A stretch of 64,000 bases of DNA from positions 310,001 through 374,000 of the forward strand of contig NZ_OZ060370.1 in assembly GCF_964058955.1 (NCBI RefSeq). The letters are read 5' to 3'. The notes below the pieces were generated by a model. The model was not told where the DNA came from. It did no database searches and was given only the letters and a program-made list of their open reading frames with translations. This stretch comes from Buchnera aphidicola (Phyllaphis fagi). Lineage in GTDB: Bacteria > Pseudomonadota > Gammaproteobacteria > Enterobacterales > Enterobacteriaceae. The position numbers and the translations under genes were made by a program. Shown here piece by piece: positions 9,337-18,833 of this stretch (positions within the stretch are counted from its first letter, which is position 1; the number at the start of each line of letters is the position of its first letter).

Positions 9337-11925
9337 ATGAAAAAACAATATCAACCAGAATTAATAGAACCTTATGTTCAAGAATATTGGGATAAACATC
9401 ATACTTTTGAAGTAAAAGAGAATATTAAAAAACAAAAATACTATTGTTTAGCTATGTTACCATATCCATCAGGTAAATTACATATGGGTCATGTTCGAAA
9501 TTATACTATTAGTGACGTAATTGCCCGATATCAAAGAATGTTAGGAAAAAATGTTTTACATCCTATTGGATGGGATGCATTTGGATTACCTGCTGAAGAA
9601 GCTGCTATAAAAAATAATATAATTCCATCCCAATGGACTTATAAAAATATCCAATTTATGAAAAAACAATTAAAAAAACTTGGTTTTAGTTATGATTGGA
9701 GTAGAGAAATTACTACTTGTGATCCAAAATATTATCGATGGGAACAATGGTTATTTAATAAATTGTATAAAAAAAATTTAGTATATAAAAAAAAATCATT
9801 AGTTAATTGGTGTCCGAATGATCAAACAGTACTTGCTAATGAACAAGTAAATGATGGAAAATGTTGGAGATGTCAAACATATATTAAATTAAGATTAATA
9901 TCACAATGGTTTATTAAAATTACCAAATATGCTAAAAGACTCTTAGAAGATTTAACTTTATTAAAAAAATGGCCCAAACAAGTAATAAAAATGCAAAAAA
10001 ATTGGATTGGTCAATCAACAGGATTTGAAATAATTTTTAACATACATAATACAAAAAAAAAATTAAAAATTCATACTACTCATTTAGAAAGTTTCATGGG
10101 AATAACATATATATCAATATCACCATTTCATAAATTAGCTCAAAAGGAAGCAAAAAAAAATAATAAAATTAATTATTTTATACAAAAAATATTTAACAAA
10201 AATCAAATTATTGATAACAATATTAATACTCAATTATTTGGAATAAAAATTAAAAAACATGTTATTCATCCTATCACAAATCAGATTCTCCCAATTTGGA
10301 TTACTAACTATGTAAAATTAGAAAATAATGAAGATATTAAAGTATCAATCCCAGCTCATAATCAATATGATTGGAAATTTGCAAAAAAATATAAAATAGA
10401 AATAAAATTTGTAATTTCATTAAAAAATAGTATTATATGCAATAAAAAAAGAAAATATCAGCCCATACAAAAAGGATTTTTATTAAATTCTAACCAATTT
10501 AATAGTTTAAATAATAAAATAGGATCAAGAAAAATTTTTCAAAATTTATATAAAAAAAATATAATTAATAAAAAAAATAAATATAAATTACAAGATTGGG
10601 GTATATCAAGACAGCGATATTGGGGTACTCCTATACCAATGGCTACTACAAAGTATGGAAGTATTATTCCCATACCAAATAAAAAATTACCCGTTATTCT
10701 ACCTAAAATTTACAATATGGAAGAATTAAAAAATATCAATAATATTTATAAAAAATGGTCTAAAATAAATATAAATAATCAACAAGTATTACGAGAAACT
10801 GATACATTTGATACTTTTGTAGAATCTTCATGGTATTATATTCGATATACTAATCCGAATTATGATATAGGTATGATTTGTAAAAATTCCTCACAATATT
10901 GGTTACCTATTGATCAATATATAGGAGGTATTGAACATTCTACTATGCATTTAATATATTTTAGATTTTATCATAAATTGTTATACGATTTTAATCTTGT
11001 AACTTCTAAAGAACCAGTAATTAAATTATTATGCCAAGGTATGGTACTCAATGATGCATTTTATTATATTAATTGTCAAGGGCAAAAAATTTGGATTGCA
11101 TCAAATAAAATAAAAATTAAAAAAGATAAAAAAGGGAAAATACAAGACATTATTTCTCATGATAAGCATAAAATTATTCATGCAGGTATGATAAAAATGT
11201 CCAAATCTAAAAATAATGGCATTGAACCAGAATTAGTAATTAAAAAATATGGTTCAGATACAGTAAGATTATTTATTATGTTTTCTTCTCCAGTACATTC
11301 AGCATTAGAATGGAATGAATCTGGTGTGAAAGGCATGTACCGATTTTTACAAAAAGTTTGGAATATAGTTTATCACTATTGTCAAAATAAAAAAAAAAAA
11401 ATAAATTATAATATATGTAATATTAATTTAGAAAAAAATATTCAATCTAAATTACATCTTACTATTTTAAAAGTTTCTCATGATATAGAATATCGTCAAT
11501 CTTTTCATACAGCAATATCAGAAATTATTAAATTTACAAATTTTATTTTTAATTTATTTATAAAAAATGAAATAAATCAATATTTGATGAAAAATGTATT
11601 AGATATTATTATTAAAATGTTATATCCATTTACTCCACATTTTAGTTTTATCTTATGGAAACAACTAAAACATAAAAAAAATATTGATTATTCAGAATGG
11701 CCAAAATATAATTCAAAATTAATTATTGATAATTATAACAATATCATAGTACAAATAAATGGGAAAAAAAAAGATATTATTATTGTGAAACATAACTCTA
11801 ATCAAGATACAATTTTAAAAATTCTTCAAAAACTAATAAAAATACAAAAAATATTAAAAACATATCAAATTAAAAAAATAATTTATATTCCAAATAAATT
11901 AATTAATTTAATTATAAAAAAATAA
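9337..11925 (+). CDS. leuS: Leucyl-tRNA synthetase with degenerate editing site
   Basis: LeuRS charges tRNA-Leu. At 862 residues it matches E. coli (860). Synthetic-site motifs are intact: HMGH (49-52, in KLHMGHVRNY), zinc cysteines C159, C176 and C179, LRETDTFDTFVESSWYY, and KMSKS at 620-624. The CP1 editing domain is full length but its active site is eroded. The TTRPDT motif reads TTHLES (247-252), and the strand normally reading GTGAVMAVPGHDQRD has become a divergent stretch at 331-345 ending HNQYD; only the ultimate aspartate D345 is kept. I infer that proofreading of mischarged tRNA-Leu is weak or absent. A 13-A run at 11389-11401 encodes part of a Lys tract; the frame is intact. holA starts two bases after the stop. 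Confidence 0.95.
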   Translation: MKKQYQPELIEPYVQEYWDKHHTFEVKENIKKQKYYCLAMLPYPSGKLHMGHVRNYTISDVIARYQRMLGKNVLHPIGWDAFGLPAEEAAIKNNIIPSQWTYKNIQFMKKQLKKLGFSYDWSREITTCDPKYYRWEQWLFNKLYKKNLVYKKKSLVNWCPNDQTVLANEQVNDGKCWRCQTYIKLRLISQWFIKITKYAKRLLEDLTLLKKWPKQVIKMQKNWIGQSTGFEIIFNIHNTKKKLKIHTTHLESFMGITYISISPFHKLAQKEAKKNNKINYFIQKIFNKNQIIDNNINTQLFGIKIKKHVIHPITNQILPIWITNYVKLENNEDIKVSIPAHNQYDWKFAKKYKIEIKFVISLKNSIICNKKRKYQPIQKGFLLNSNQFNSLNNKIGSRKIFQNLYKKNIINKKNKYKLQDWGISRQRYWGTPIPMATTKYGSIIPIPNKKLPVILPKIYNMEELKNINNIYKKWSKININNQQVLRETDTFDTFVESSWYYIRYTNPNYDIGMICKNSSQYWLPIDQYIGGIEHSTMHLIYFRFYHKLLYDFNLVTSKEPVIKLLCQGMVLNDAFYYINCQGQKIWIASNKIKIKKDKKGKIQDIISHDKHKIIHAGMIKMSKSKNNGIEPELVIKKYGSDTVRLFIMFSSPVHSALEWNESGVKGMYRFLQKVWNIVYHYCQNKKKKINYNICNINLEKNIQSKLHLTILKVSHDIEYRQSFHTAISEIIKFTNFIFNLFIKNEINQYLMKNVLDIIIKMLYPFTPHFSFILWKQLKHKKNIDYSEWPKYNSKLIIDNYNNIIVQINGKKKDIIIVKHNSNQDTILKILQKLIKIQKILKTYQIKKIIYIPNKLINLIIKK

Positions 11926-11927
11926 AT

Positions 11928-12914
11928 ATGCTTAATATTCAAATAAACCATCTTAAAAACAAGTTAATAAAAAAAATATATCTTTATTATTTTATAATAG
12001 GAAAAGAATTTGTTATTTATCAAGAAATAGAAAAAATTATATTTAAATTTTTTAAAAAAAATGAATTATTTAATAAAATTACAATAACAATCAATACTGA
12101 TACTGATTGGGAAAAAATATATTTTGAATACCAACAACAAAATTTATTTATTAAAAAAAAAATTATTATAGTAACTATTAAAGATAAAATATTAAATAAA
12201 TACACTATTTCAAAAATTTACCAAATTATAAAATACAAAAATAAAAATATTCTATTAATACTAAAATTAACTCATTGTAATTCCAAAAAAATAATAAAAT
12301 ATTTGATAAGTATTTTTAATAATATTGAAGGAATTATACTATCATGTGATACATTAAAAAAACAAGATATAGAAACATGGATTATAAAAAAAATAAAAAA
12401 TATAGATTTAAATTTAACATATCAATCTATTCAATTATTAGCATATTATTATCAAAAAAATTTATTAATGTTAATAAAAGTATTAGAAGTATTAAAATTA
12501 ATTAGTATATCCAATCCTAATTTAACAACAAAATATATTCAAAAAGAAATTATTGAAAATTGTATAAAATTTAATATTATTAATTTAATAAATACATTAT
12601 TATCTAATAATAGAATACAATCTATCCAAATATTGAATTATTTTAAAAAAACAAAATATGATGTATTACATTTAATACAACAAATACAATCATATTTAAT
12701 ATATTTTATTAAAATTAAAAAAGAAATTAACATTATTTCATTAAAATATACATCTAATATTAAAAATCAAATTTTTAAAAAACTGAATTATGAAATTAAT
12801 CCTATAAAAATATATAAAATAATTAATTTTTTAACTAATATTGAAATTAGTATTAAAACATATAATACAAGATCAATTTGGTTAGATTTAAAAACATTAA
12901 TCACTATGTTTTAA
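11928..12914 (+). CDS. holA: DNA polymerase III delta subunit
   Basis: HolA opens the beta clamp as part of the clamp loader. The 328-residue protein is divergent and very Ile/Lys/Asn-rich, but several points align with E. coli HolA (343): the N-terminal YYFIIGKEFVIYQEIE, TDTDWEKIYFEYQQQNLF, ETWIIKKIK, and LLAYYYQKNLLMLIKVLE. Position supports the call, because holA lies behind leuS in enterobacteria (lptE, which separates them in E. coli, is gone). nadD, normally next, is also absent. The start is two bases after leuS, indicating coupling. Confidence 0.85.
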   Translation: MLNIQINHLKNKLIKKIYLYYFIIGKEFVIYQEIEKIIFKFFKKNELFNKITITINTDTDWEKIYFEYQQQNLFIKKKIIIVTIKDKILNKYTISKIYQIIKYKNKNILLILKLTHCNSKKIIKYLISIFNNIEGIILSCDTLKKQDIETWIIKKIKNIDLNLTYQSIQLLAYYYQKNLLMLIKVLEVLKLISISNPNLTTKYIQKEIIENCIKFNIINLINTLLSNNRIQSIQILNYFKKTKYDVLHLIQQIQSYLIYFIKIKKEINIISLKYTSNIKNQIFKKLNYEINPIKIYKIINFLTNIEISIKTYNTRSIWLDLKTLITMF

Positions 12915-13037
12915 AATAAAATAAAATTTTATACTAATATTCATACAATGTACTTACTATATATTATAAATAAATAATATTACACCAAACATGAACATTT
13001 TTACATAAAAAAAATTATCAATCATGAAGTAAAAATT

Positions 13038-13259
13038 ATGTTTATTAAAATATTAAATTTAACACATTTTAGATGCCCAGATACTATCATTATAGTTCGA
13101 AAAAATATAAGAAATCTTCAACTAGGAAAAAAAATCCTTATTCTCTCAAATGATATTTCAACACTTTGGGATATACCTTTACTATGTAATTGTATGAACT
13201 ATACTTTATTACAAAAATATATTTATAAAAAACCATATAAATTTTTAATTAAAAAATAA
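13038..13259 (+). CDS. tusA: TusA sulfur-carrier protein
   Basis: TusA takes persulfide sulfur from the cysteine desulfurase IscS and passes it to TusBCD and TusE for 2-thiolation of U34 in tRNA-Lys, -Glu and -Gln. The 73-residue protein (E. coli 81) aligns along its length: FRCPDTIIIVRKNIRNLQ with the acceptor cysteine C13, then DISTLWDIPLLC and a C-terminal YKFLIKK. The usual CPxP motif reads CPDT, so its second proline is lost. The relay partner tusE is also in the window. Confidence 0.88.
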   Translation: MFIKILNLTHFRCPDTIIIVRKNIRNLQLGKKILILSNDISTLWDIPLLCNCMNYTLLQKYIYKKPYKFLIKK

Positions 13260-13295
13260 AATATGTAAATATAATGATAATTTAAAATATCAACT

Positions 13296-14411
13296 TCATT
13301 TTAATAATATTGTAAGCATTCTACGCAATGGTTCAGCAGCACCCCATAATAATTGATCACCTACTGTAAATATAGATAAATATCTAGATCCTATATTTAA
13401 TTTTCGAATTCGACCAATAGCAATATCTAATGTTCCAGTAACAGAAAATGGTGTCAAACCATTTATAGTCGACTTATAATCATTTGGAATAATTTTAACC
13501 CAAGGATTATATTCTTTTAAAATATTAATAATATCAATGATAGATATATCCTTTGTTAGTTTTATAATAAATGACTGGCTATGACAACGAAAAGTTCCAA
13601 CACGAACACACGTTCCATCTACTGGTATAATATTTTTTAAATTTAATATTTTATTCATTTCCTGATGTACTTTCCATTCTTCACGAGTTTGATTATTTTC
13701 CATACTTACATCAATCCAAGGTAATACATTTCCAGCTAAAGGAGCATTAAAAAAATTTTTAGGAAATTTATCACTTTTTGAAAAATTAGAAATTTTTTTT
13801 TCTATTTCTAATATAGTATTAGATTTCGATATTAATTCATCAGATATTAAATTATATAAAAATCCCATTTGTTTTAATAACTCTATAATATAATTAGCAC
13901 CCGCTCCAGAAGCTGCTTGATAAGTAGAAAATACAATATTTTTTACTAATTGTTGAGAAAATAAACCACCTAATGCCATTAACATTAAACTTACAGTACA
14001 ATTTCCACCAACAAATGTTTTTATACCTTGGTGAAGAGCCTTTTCAATAACATGAATATTAACAGGATCTAACACAATAATTGAATCATTTTCCATCCTT
14101 AATGTAGATGCTGCATCTATCCAATAACCTATCCAACCAATAGATCTTAATTTTTTATAAATTATATCAGTATAATCGCCCCCTTGACAAGAAACAATAA
14201 TATCCATTTCTTGTAAATCTGAAACACTATAAGCATTTTTTAAAGAATTACAATAAATAATTCCTGGAATATTAGGACCATCTTTTCCTACTTGAGATGT
14301 TGAAAAAAAAGTTGGATTAATATTACAAAAATCATTTTCCTCAATCATACGTTTCATTAATACAGATCCAACCATACCTCTCCAACCCACAAAACCAACT
14401 GATTTTTTCAT
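13296..14411 (-). CDS. asd: Aspartate-semialdehyde dehydrogenase
   Basis: Asd reduces aspartyl phosphate to aspartate semialdehyde, the branch point for lysine, diaminopimelate, threonine and methionine. The 371-residue protein matches E. coli Asd (367). It shows the NADP-binding start GFVGWRGMVGSV, catalytic cysteine C138 in GGNCTVSLM, and the substrate-binding RVGTFRCHSQS with H277. It converges with tusA with a gap of only 36 bases, leaving little room for separate terminators. With lysA it gives two steps of the lysine pathway in this window. Confidence 0.96.
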   Translation of the reverse strand: MKKSVGFVGWRGMVGSVLMKRMIEENDFCNINPTFFSTSQVGKDGPNIPGIIYCNSLKNAYSVSDLQEMDIIVSCQGGDYTDIIYKKLRSIGWIGYWIDAASTLRMENDSIIVLDPVNIHVIEKALHQGIKTFVGGNCTVSLMLMALGGLFSQQLVKNIVFSTYQAASGAGANYIIELLKQMGFLYNLISDELISKSNTILEIEKKISNFSKSDKFPKNFFNAPLAGNVLPWIDVSMENNQTREEWKVHQEMNKILNLKNIIPVDGTCVRVGTFRCHSQSFIIKLTKDISIIDIINILKEYNPWVKIIPNDYKSTINGLTPFSVTGTLDIAIGRIRKLNIGSRYLSIFTVGDQLLWGAAEPLRRMLTILLK

Positions 14412-14639
14412 AATATTGTACGAATATTTTATTTAAATAAAATTCTATTATTTCAATTTGTAATAAACATTAAAATTCTAAAAAATAAAATTCGATCCTT
14501 ATAGTTATAGTTCATAAAATTTAATAAATAAAATATATAACATAAAGCATACATATTAAAATATATCAACTAAATTAAAAAATATTTTTCATATAAATAA
14601 TACACTATTACATAAATAAATGTATAAATAGGTCAAACA

Positions 14640-15230
14640 ATGAATGAAATATTCTCTACTACTATATTATTAATATTAATTATGGATCCTCTTGGTAACC
14701 TCCCAATTTTTATGTCGGTACTAAAACATTTAAATCCTAAAAGACGTTTTATAGTTTTAATTAGAGAAATGATTATTGCTTTAATAATCATGTTATTATT
14801 TTTATTAGCTGGAGAAAAAACATTATCATTACTTGATTTAAAATCTGAAACCGTATCTATTGCTGGAGGTATTATATTATTTTTAATAGCAATTAAAATG
14901 ATTTTTCCTAATATTAAAGATAATGATGAACTTATCAATCAATCAGAACCATTCTTAGTACCTTTAGCTATTCCTTTAGTCGCAGGTCCATCATTATTAG
15001 CAACATTAATGTTATTATCACATCAATACTCAAATCAAATGAGTGCTTTATTAATATCATTATTTATTTCATGGGGAATGACTGTTATTATTTTACTATT
15101 ATCTGGTAGTTTTTTAAAATTTTTTGGTACAAATGGAGTTAATGCTCTAGAAAGACTTATGGGTTTAATATTAATTATGTTATCAACACAAATGTTTCTT
15201 GATGGAATGACTGCATGGTTTAAAATATAA
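14640..15230 (+). CDS. yhgN: MarC/YhgN-family inner membrane protein
   Basis: The 196-residue protein aligns along its whole length with E. coli YhgN (197): MDPLGNLPIFMSVLKHLNPK, GGIILFLIAIKMIFP, PLAIPLVAGPSLLATLMLL and NALERLMGLILIM. About six hydrophobic segments are predicted by eye. The family is of uncertain function, despite the old multiple-antibiotic-resistance label. In E. coli yhgN lies next to asd, and the two are divergent neighbours here too, sharing a 228-base intergenic region. Confidence 0.9.
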   Translation: MNEIFSTTILLILIMDPLGNLPIFMSVLKHLNPKRRFIVLIREMIIALIIMLLFLLAGEKTLSLLDLKSETVSIAGGIILFLIAIKMIFPNIKDNDELINQSEPFLVPLAIPLVAGPSLLATLMLLSHQYSNQMSALLISLFISWGMTVIILLLSGSFLKFFGTNGVNALERLMGLILIMLSTQMFLDGMTAWFKI

Positions 15231-15386
15231 ATACATTAAAATGGTATATTTTAAAATATTTCTTATATAATATTAAAAATAAATATGATAATATTTATAT
15301 TAATTTATTTTAAAATTTTTTACAAATTAATTATTTAATATTACTTATAAATTAATATAAATAATATTATATATTTATAATTAATA

Positions 15387-15412
15387 TTGACATAATATTT
15401 TTTTGATATAAT
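15387..15412 (+). promoter_or_regulatory. Candidate promoter for pgk (extended -10)
   Basis: TTGACA at 15387-15392 is followed by TGATATAAT, a perfect extended -10 (TGnTATAAT) with the hexamer at 15407-15412. The spacing of 14 is short for a classic -35/-10 pair, but an extended -10 can act without a well-placed -35. A start near 15419 would place the palindrome at 15424-15451 at the very 5' end of the pgk transcript. Confidence 0.5.
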
Positions 15413-15423
15413 ACAATAAAAGT

Positions 15424-15451
15424 AAAATATACTATTAATATAGTATATTTT
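15424..15451 (+). promoter_or_regulatory. Perfect 12-bp inverted repeat in the pgk leader
   Basis: The arms at 15424-15435 (AAAATATACTAT) and 15440-15451 are perfect reverse complements around a four-base loop. It lies just downstream of the candidate promoter and about 36 bases before pgk. It could be an mRNA-stabilising 5' hairpin, an attenuator-like terminator or an operator. Chance pairing is easier in AT-rich DNA, but 12 perfect pairs including an internal C-G pair is notable. Confidence 0.5.
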
Positions 15452-15487
15452 ATTATAAATAAAATCTTAAATAAGAAAAAGTAATTT

Positions 15488-16699
15488 ATGAATAGAAATA
15501 TAATACAAAATAAAATTCAAAGAAAAAATATGATTTATATGGAAGATTTAAATCTAAACAATAAAAAAATTTTAATACGAGTAGATTTTAATGTTCCTAT
15601 CCAAAATAATCACATTACATCAGATATGAGAATTCGAGCTAGTATACCAACAATTCAATTAGCATTAAAACAAAATGCAAAAGTAATAATTATGTCACAT
15701 CTAGGCAGACCTCAAGAAGGTAAGTATCAAAAAAAATTTTCTTTATTCCCTGTATTTGAATATCTAAAAAAAATATTTAAAAAAAATAAAGTTTCTTTTT
15801 CTAATAATCTTGATAAAATTAAAATTCATTCAGGAGAATTATTAGTATTAGAAAATGTTCGATTTAATATCGGGGAAAAAAATAATGATATTGTATTATC
15901 TAAAAAATATGCTGCTTTATGCGATATTTTTGTTATGGATGCTTTTGGAAGTGCTCATAGAAAAGAATCTTCTACATTTGGCGTAGGCATGTTTGCTAAA
16001 ATAGCTTGTGCTGGACCTTTATTAATTTCAGAATTAAAAGCATTAAGAACAGCCTTAAAAAACCCTAGAAGACCTATGATTGCTGTAATAGGAGGATCTA
16101 AAATATCAACAAAATTTAAATTACTAAAATCATTAGCAAGAATAGCAGATACTGTAATAGTAGGTGGTGCTATTGCCAATACTTTTTTAGCTATTGATTA
16201 TAGAATTGGTCAATCGCTTTATGAACCTAAATTTATTGATATGGCAAAAGAAATTAGAAATCAATATAATATTCTTATACCAATTGATTCAAGAGTAGGA
16301 ACTAGTTTTTCAACCAAATCACCTGCAATTGTTAAAAAACCATTTGAAATTCATGATAATGAAGAAATTATGGATTTAGGTGATAAAAGTATTAATAATA
16401 TTAAAAATATAATCAAAAAATCAAAAACAATATTATGGAATGGTCCATTAGGAGTTTTTGAATTTCCTAATTTTAATGTAGGTACAAAAGAATTAGCACA
16501 AAGTATTGCTGATAGTACTGCTTTTTCTATAGCAGGAGGAGGAGAAACATTATCTGTTATTAATATGTTTAATATTCAAGATAAAATATCTTATATATCT
16601 ACTGGAGGAGGAGCATTTTTAGAATTTATAGAAGGTAATAAACTACCTGCTATATATATGTTGGAAATGGTAAAAAAAACATTACAAAACGTAATGTAA
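15488..16699 (+). CDS. pgk: Phosphoglycerate kinase
   Basis: Pgk transfers phosphate from 1,3-bisphosphoglycerate to ADP in glycolysis. The 403-residue protein contains RVDFNVPIQ, SHLGRPQEG, VMDAFGSAHR, GGSKISTKF and the nucleotide-site WNGPLGVFEFP and SIAGGGETL, followed by ISTGGGAFLEF. Compared with E. coli (387) it has about 14 extra N-terminal residues if ATG 15488 is used; an in-frame ATG at 15530 would give a conventional N-terminus, and neither has a strong ribosome-binding site. fbaA follows, as in the E. coli epd-pgk-fbaA cluster; epd is absent. Confidence 0.96.
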   Translation: MNRNIIQNKIQRKNMIYMEDLNLNNKKILIRVDFNVPIQNNHITSDMRIRASIPTIQLALKQNAKVIIMSHLGRPQEGKYQKKFSLFPVFEYLKKIFKKNKVSFSNNLDKIKIHSGELLVLENVRFNIGEKNNDIVLSKKYAALCDIFVMDAFGSAHRKESSTFGVGMFAKIACAGPLLISELKALRTALKNPRRPMIAVIGGSKISTKFKLLKSLARIADTVIVGGAIANTFLAIDYRIGQSLYEPKFIDMAKEIRNQYNILIPIDSRVGTSFSTKSPAIVKKPFEIHDNEEIMDLGDKSINNIKNIIKKSKTILWNGPLGVFEFPNFNVGTKELAQSIADSTAFSIAGGGETLSVINMFNIQDKISYISTGGGAFLEFIEGNKLPAIYMLEMVKKTLQNVM

Positions 16700-16761
16700 T
16701 ACAATTTATTTAAAAAACAATTAAATATTTAAAATACTAAACATTTATTTAGGAAATTCAT

Positions 16762-17841
16762 ATGATCGAAAATTTAAATTTTATAAAACCAGGAATAATT
16801 TTTGGAAACGATATTCAAAAAATATTTCAATTTGCAAAACAAAAAAAATTTGCAATACCAGCAATCAATTGTATTAACATTGATTCTATAAATAGTGTTT
16901 TAGAAACTGCCGCTAATTTAAAAGCGCCAGTTATCATACAATTTTCATATGGAGGATCATCCTTTATTTCTGGAATAGGATTAAAATATCAATCTCCAGA
17001 AAAAGAAATATTAGGCTCTATATCTGGAGCCAACCATATCCATTTAATGGCAAAATATTATGGTGTACCAGTAATATTACATACAGATCATTGTCATAAA
17101 ACTATACTTCCTTGGATTGATGGATTATTAGAACAAGGAGAAAAAAATTTTAAAAAGACAGGGTATCCAATTTTCTCATCACATATGATTGATTTATCGA
17201 AAGAAAAACTAAAAAAAAATATAGAAATATGCAGTAAATACTTAATAAGAATGAGTAAAATTAATATGATTTTAGAAATTGAATTAGGTTGTACTGGAGG
17301 AGAAGAAGATGGAATTAATAATAATAATATAGATTCTTCTTTATTGTATACTACCCCAAAAGAAGTACACTATGCATACAAAAAACTTATACAAATTAGT
17401 CCAAATTTTACTATTGCCGCTTCATTTGGTAATGTACATGGTGTTTATAAACCTGGCAATGTTTTTTTAAAACCAAAAATTTTAAAAAAATCACAAAAAT
17501 ATATTAAAGAAAAACATAATTTATTACATTTAAATCCTATTAATTTTGTCTTTCATGGAGGATCAGGATCATCTACATCTGAAATTCAAGAATCTATCCA
17601 ATATGGAATAGTTAAAATGAATATTGATACTGATATACAATGGGCATCCTGGAATGGAATTTTAAAATTCTACAAAAAAAATAAATTATATCTACACAAT
17701 CAATTAGGCAATCCGACAGGAATAGATCAACCAAATAAAAAATATTATGATCCAAGATCTTGGATTAGAGCATCACAAAATTCTATATCTATTCAACTAA
17801 ACAAAATATTTAAAAAATTAAATTGTTATAATTTATTTTAA
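16762..17841 (+). CDS. fbaA: Fructose-bisphosphate aldolase, class II
   Basis: FbaA is the zinc-dependent aldolase cleaving fructose-1,6-bisphosphate. The 359-residue length is that of the E. coli enzyme. Catalytic D109 and zinc ligand H110 are in HTDHCHKT; other landmarks are ELGCTGGEEDG, ASFGNVHGVYKPG and VFHGGSGSS, with NIDTDIQWA towards the end. A Shine-Dalgarno (AGGAAAT) precedes the ATG. It probably shares a transcript with pgk, 62 bases upstream. Confidence 0.96.
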   Translation: MIENLNFIKPGIIFGNDIQKIFQFAKQKKFAIPAINCINIDSINSVLETAANLKAPVIIQFSYGGSSFISGIGLKYQSPEKEILGSISGANHIHLMAKYYGVPVILHTDHCHKTILPWIDGLLEQGEKNFKKTGYPIFSSHMIDLSKEKLKKNIEICSKYLIRMSKINMILEIELGCTGGEEDGINNNNIDSSLLYTTPKEVHYAYKKLIQISPNFTIAASFGNVHGVYKPGNVFLKPKILKKSQKYIKEKHNLLHLNPINFVFHGGSGSSTSEIQESIQYGIVKMNIDTDIQWASWNGILKFYKKNKLYLHNQLGNPTGIDQPNKKYYDPRSWIRASQNSISIQLNKIFKKLNCYNLF

Positions 17842-17969
17842 GTATAATATATATTAATGATCTTAAATATAAAAAATATATAAATTATATAAAATAATGA
17901 TTTACATTTTTTAAATATTGTTTTACATTTAAATAAATAACAATAATATTACTTGTATTAGGAATAAAG

Positions 17970-18833
17970 ATGCAAGAATTAAACGTAATTAGTAATATTA
18001 ATTATGTTGGAAATTGGATCATTCACAACAGAATTATGTTTTTCAGCAATCATATTATTAATATTATTTTAGCGATCATTATAATGGTATTTGGTGTTTT
18101 TTCTGCTCAATTAATTTCCAAAGGAGTAAGTATCATACTTTCTTCTAAACATATTGATACTACAATATCTGAATTTCTCGCCACTTTATCAAAATATATA
18201 ATTATCACATGCGCTATTGTTTCTTCTTTAAGCCGATTAGGAGTACAAACCACTTCTGTTATTGCCATATTAGGAGCAGCTGGAATGGCAATAGGATTAG
18301 CTTTACAAGGATCATTGTCTAATTTTTCATCTGGAGTATTACTTATACTGTTAAGTCCATTACGAACTGGAGAATACGTAGTTCTTGGAAGAGCTACAGG
18401 AACTGTACTAAATGTACATATATTTTATACAACATTAAGAACATTAGATGGTAAAATTATTGTAGTACCAAATAATAAAATTACTTCTGATAATATTATT
18501 AATTACTCTAGAGAATCATGTAGAAGAAATGAATTTGTAGTTCATATATCATATGACTCAGATATAGATTTTGTAGTTAAAGTACTAAAAGAGGTGATTG
18601 AAAATGAACCAAAGGTAATACAAGATAAAGATATTACGGTTGGATTAAGCCGGTTTGATCCATCTTCTATGAGATTTATTGTTCGATGTTGGAGTAATAC
18701 AAATGATTTAAATACAGTATATTGGGATATTATGTCTCAAATTAAAAAAGCTTTAGATCGTAATAACATTAATATTCCATATAATACATTAAATGTAAAT
18801 ATTAATAATAATAATGATAATAATATTCCATAA
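17970..18833 (+). CDS. mscS: Small-conductance mechanosensitive channel MscS
   Basis: MscS is a heptameric inner-membrane channel that opens on membrane tension and protects against osmotic downshock. The 287 residues align throughout with E. coli MscS (286). Three N-terminal transmembrane segments end in the Gly/Ala-rich pore helix (VIAILGAAGMAIGLALQGSL), followed by the cytoplasmic beta and alpha/beta domains (GEYVVLGRATGTVLNV; FVVHISYDSDIDFV). AGGAAT precedes the start. It lies behind fbaA, as in E. coli. Confidence 0.95.
   Translation: MQELNVISNINYVGNWIIHNRIMFFSNHIINIILAIIIMVFGVFSAQLISKGVSIILSSKHIDTTISEFLATLSKYIIITCAIVSSLSRLGVQTTSVIAILGAAGMAIGLALQGSLSNFSSGVLLILLSPLRTGEYVVLGRATGTVLNVHIFYTTLRTLDGKIIVVPNNKITSDNIINYSRESCRRNEFVVHISYDSDIDFVVKVLKEVIENEPKVIQDKDITVGLSRFDPSSMRFIVRCWSNTNDLNTVYWDIMSQIKKALDRNNINIPYNTLNVNINNNNDNNIP

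Noticed and set aside
12020..12205. A 61-codon minus-strand membrane-like frame inside holA
   Set aside because: Hydrophobic frames opposite Lys/Asn-rich coding sequence are expected in AT-rich DNA; the plus-strand gene has clear homology.
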